Assembly: GCA_023431725.1 (NCBI GenBank)
Contig: JAEYVN010000002.1
Location: 1 to 8,017, forward strand
Reading direction: 5' to 3'
DNA: 8,017 bases
Source of the DNA: Pseudomonadota bacterium
GTDB lineage: Bacteria; Pseudomonadota; Alphaproteobacteria; Rhizobiales; Xanthobacteraceae
The notes under the pieces are model-generated. The model made no database searches. It saw only the letters and a list, made by a program, of their open reading frames with translations, and was not told the DNA's origin. The position numbers and the translations under genes are program-made. Below, one piece after another: positions 6,063 to 8,017 of the stretch. Each line of letters begins with the position of its first letter. Position 1 is the stretch's first letter.

Positions 6063-8017
6063 TTACTCCGCCGCTACCACATGCGGCCGTTGCGCTTCCG
6101 GAACTTCTTCGAGTTGCGGTTCGAGACGACGCTTCAGCATGCGATCGAAGCGATCGAGATAGATGTAGATGACCGGCGTGATGTAGAGCGTCAGCAATTG
6201 CGAGACGCACAAGCCGCCGACGACGGCGATACCCAGCGGCTGACGCAACTCGGCACCGGCACCGGCACCAAGCGCAATCGGCAAGGCACCGAAAATCGCC
6301 GCGAAGGTCGTCATCATGATCGGACGGAAGCGCAGCAATGCCGCTTCACGGATCGCTGCTTCCGCCGACAAACCGACTCTGCGGCGATCGATTGCGAAGT
6401 CGATCATCATGATCGCGTTCTTCTTCACGATGCCGACCAGCATGACGATACCGATAATCGCGATCACCGACAGATCCATGCCGAACAGCATCAGCGTCAG
6501 AATGGCGCCGATGCCGGCCGATGGCAGACCGGAAATGATCGTGATCGGATGAATGAAGCTTTCATACAGGATGCCGAGCACGACATAGGCGGCGAAGATC
6601 GCGGCCAGGATCAACAGGCCCTGCCCGCGTTGTGCATCCTGGAACACCTGCGCCGTGCCCTGGAAGCCGGTCGAGATCGTTGCCGGGAGATTGGACTCCC
6701 GTTCCACGCGCTCAATCGCTGCCGTCGCCTGACCAATCGAATAGCCAGGTGCCGTGTTGAACGAGATCGTCACCGAGGGCTGCTGGCCCTGGTGATTGAC
6801 CTGAAGCGGCCCGACCGTCGGCACGAGTTTGGCCACCGCATCCAGCGGGATCACCTGCCCGCCTGACGTCTTTAGCCGCAGCTTCGACAGATAGGCGGGA
6901 TCTTCCTGGAACTTCGGCAGCGTCTCGACGATCACCTGGTAATAGTTCGCCGGCCCGTAGATGGTCGCGACCTGCCGCGAACCATAGGCGTTGAACAATT
7001 CCTGCCGGATCTGGTCGACGGTGATGCCGTAGACAGCGGCCTTCTCGCGATCGATATCGACCAGCATCTGCGGATTGCGGATGTAGAGATCGGTATTGAC
7101 GTCGCGCAATTCAGGCAGCTTGGCGAGTTTTTCGCGCAGTTCCGGCGCGACCTTGTAGAGCGCTTCGGTGTCGCCGCTCTGCAGCGTGTACTGGAATTCA
7201 GCCTTCGAAACGCGACCACCGATATTGATATTCTGCACAGGTATGAAGAAGGTCTGCATGCCGGCGACCTGCGATGTCTCGCGGCGCAGACGGCCGAGCA
7301 CCGAACCCATCGTCCCGCGCTGATCCTTGGGCTTCAGCACCAGGAACATGCGGCCATAATTGGCGGTGGGATTGGGACCGCCCGAGCCGACCGTCGAGTT
7401 GATATAGGCGACAGCCGGGTCCTTGAGGACGATGGCGGCCACCCGCGCCTGCCGCTCGGCCATCGCCTCGAATGAGGTGTCGGTCGCGGCCTCCGTCGTA
7501 ACGCTGATGAAGCCGGTATCCTCGGTCGGGAAGAAGCCCTTCGGGACCACCATATAGAGCCATACCGTGCCGCCCAGCGTCGCGATTGTCAGCAGCAGCG
7601 TCACCGGCTTGTACTTGATGACCTTGTCGAGGCTCCATTCATAGGCGCGCAGCCAGGCATTGAACATCGCTTCGAACCAGCGAAGGATGAACATCGGCTT
7701 CTTCTCGTGCTCGTGCGGATCATGCCCTTTCAGCATGCGGGCGCAGAGCATGGGCGTCAGCGTTAGCGACACGAAGCCCGAAATGACGATGGCGATCGAG
7801 ATCGTGACCGCGAATTCGCGGAAGATGCGGCCGACCACGCCCCCCATCAGCAGCACGGGGATGAACACCGCGATCAGCGACAGCGTGATCGAGATGATCG
7901 TGAAGCCGATTTCGCGCGAGCCCTTCAGCGCCGCCTCGAACGGCCGCATTCCCCCTTCGATATGACGGACGATGTTTTCCAGCATCACGATGGCGTCGTC
8001 GACCACGAAGCCTATAC
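6063..8017 (-). CDS. RND multidrug efflux permease, HAE1 family (MdtB/MdtC-like), N-terminus outside window
   Basis: Inner-membrane proton-driven pump subunit that works as a trimer with a periplasmic adaptor and outer-membrane channel. 650 residues to the stop are visible; full-length relatives have about 1,040, so about 400 are missing beyond the right edge and the true start cannot be seen. The first visible residues, IGFVVDDAIVMLENI, are transmembrane helix 4 with the paired proton-relay aspartates (codons 7995-8000). Further on are the second periplasmic half (VPKGFFPTEDTG, then AEFQYTLQSGD and LYIRNPQMLVDIDREKA), and the helix-10 GIVKKNAIMMIDFA motif with the conserved lysine (codons 6420-6425). 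FRPIMMTTFAAIFGALP and the final helices ending in YITPVIYIYLDRF follow. GIVKKNAIMMIDFA and the FQYTLQ strand favour the MdtB/MdtC type over AcrB. Substrates cannot be read. The adaptor is presumably upstream, outside the window. Confidence 0.95.
   Translation of the reverse strand, partial: IGFVVDDAIVMLENIVRHIEGGMRPFEAALKGSREIGFTIISITLSLIAVFIPVLLMGGVVGRIFREFAVTISIAIVISGFVSLTLTPMLCARMLKGHDPHEHEKKPMFILRWFEAMFNAWLRAYEWSLDKVIKYKPVTLLLTIATLGGTVWLYMVVPKGFFPTEDTGFISVTTEAATDTSFEAMAERQARVAAIVLKDPAVAYINSTVGSGGPNPTANYGRMFLVLKPKDQRGTMGSVLGRLRRETSQVAGMQTFFIPVQNINIGGRVSKAEFQYTLQSGDTEALYKVAPELREKLAKLPELRDVNTDLYIRNPQMLVDIDREKAAVYGITVDQIRQELFNAYGSRQVATIYGPANYYQVIVETLPKFQEDPAYLSKLRLKTSGGQVIPLDAVAKLVPTVGPLQVNHQGQQPSVTISFNTAPGYSIGQATAAIERVERESNLPATISTGFQGTAQVFQDAQRGQGLLILAAIFAAYVVLGILYESFIHPITIISGLPSAGIGAILTLMLFGMDLSVIAIIGIVMLVGIVKKNAIMMIDFAIDRRRVGLSAEAAIREAALLRFRPIMMTTFAAIFGALPIALGAGAGAELRQPLGIAVVGGLCVSQLLTLYITPVIYIYLDRFDRMLKRRLEPQLEEVPEAQRPHVVAAE

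Noticed and set aside
6081..6866. A 261-codon plus-strand frame opposite the RND gene
   Set aside because: Arg/Asp/Gln-rich composition typical of an antisense frame in a GC-rich gene; the minus-strand RND motifs are unambiguous.
6063..8017. The RND gene as the exporter of the neighbouring RTX protein
   Set aside because: RTX proteins are exported by ABC-type type I systems; this gene is an HAE1-type proton-driven small-molecule pump, and the 276-bp gap with a hairpin argues against a shared operon.

Overview
The window is GC-rich (roughly 60% by eye) and reads as chromosome of an alphaproteobacterium, most likely order Hyphomicrobiales (Rhizobiales). The grounds are the style of the protein sequences, the divergent dgt/erpA pair, and the mix of a Bug-type solute-binding protein, an RTX-type secreted protein and a large RND pump. 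The taxonomic call is inference. There are five protein genes, two of them cut by the window edges. No RNA genes, insertion sequences or CRISPR arrays were seen.

Left part (1-1597): a dGTPase-family HD phosphohydrolase on the minus strand runs off the left edge, lacking only about the last 20 residues. It is divergent from erpA, an A-type iron-sulfur carrier on the plus strand. The 111-bp gap between them holds an 8-bp inverted repeat and a possible promoter so close to the erpA ATG that the erpA transcript may be leaderless. This is the housekeeping part of the window.

Middle (1598-5786): a short convergent gap with two GC-rich palindromes separates erpA from a minus-strand periplasmic solute-binding protein of the Bug/TctC family. 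It has no membrane partner in view. Upstream of it, beyond a perfect 11-bp hairpin, lies the largest gene, a 988-residue protein on the minus strand. It starts at a TTG with a very good Shine-Dalgarno sequence and has no N-terminal signal peptide. An N-terminal parallel beta-helix region is followed by about 28 RTX nonapeptide units in four blocks, and the C-terminus is typical of type I secretion substrates. It is probably an exported calcium-dependent polysaccharide-active or surface protein, but the enzyme activity cannot be assigned. It is the most interesting gene here.

Right part (5787-8017): a 276-bp gap carries a long interrupted inverted repeat (two 9-bp arm pairs). Beyond it is the C-terminal two thirds of an MdtB/MdtC-like RND efflux permease, whose start lies outside the right edge.

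The genes do not form one obvious pathway. The three minus-strand genes in the middle and right have gaps of 133 and 276 bp with hairpins between them, so they are probably separate transcription units. No type I secretion genes for the RTX protein are present. I found no convincing novel multi-gene system; the best leads are the RTX/beta-helix protein and the hairpin upstream of it.
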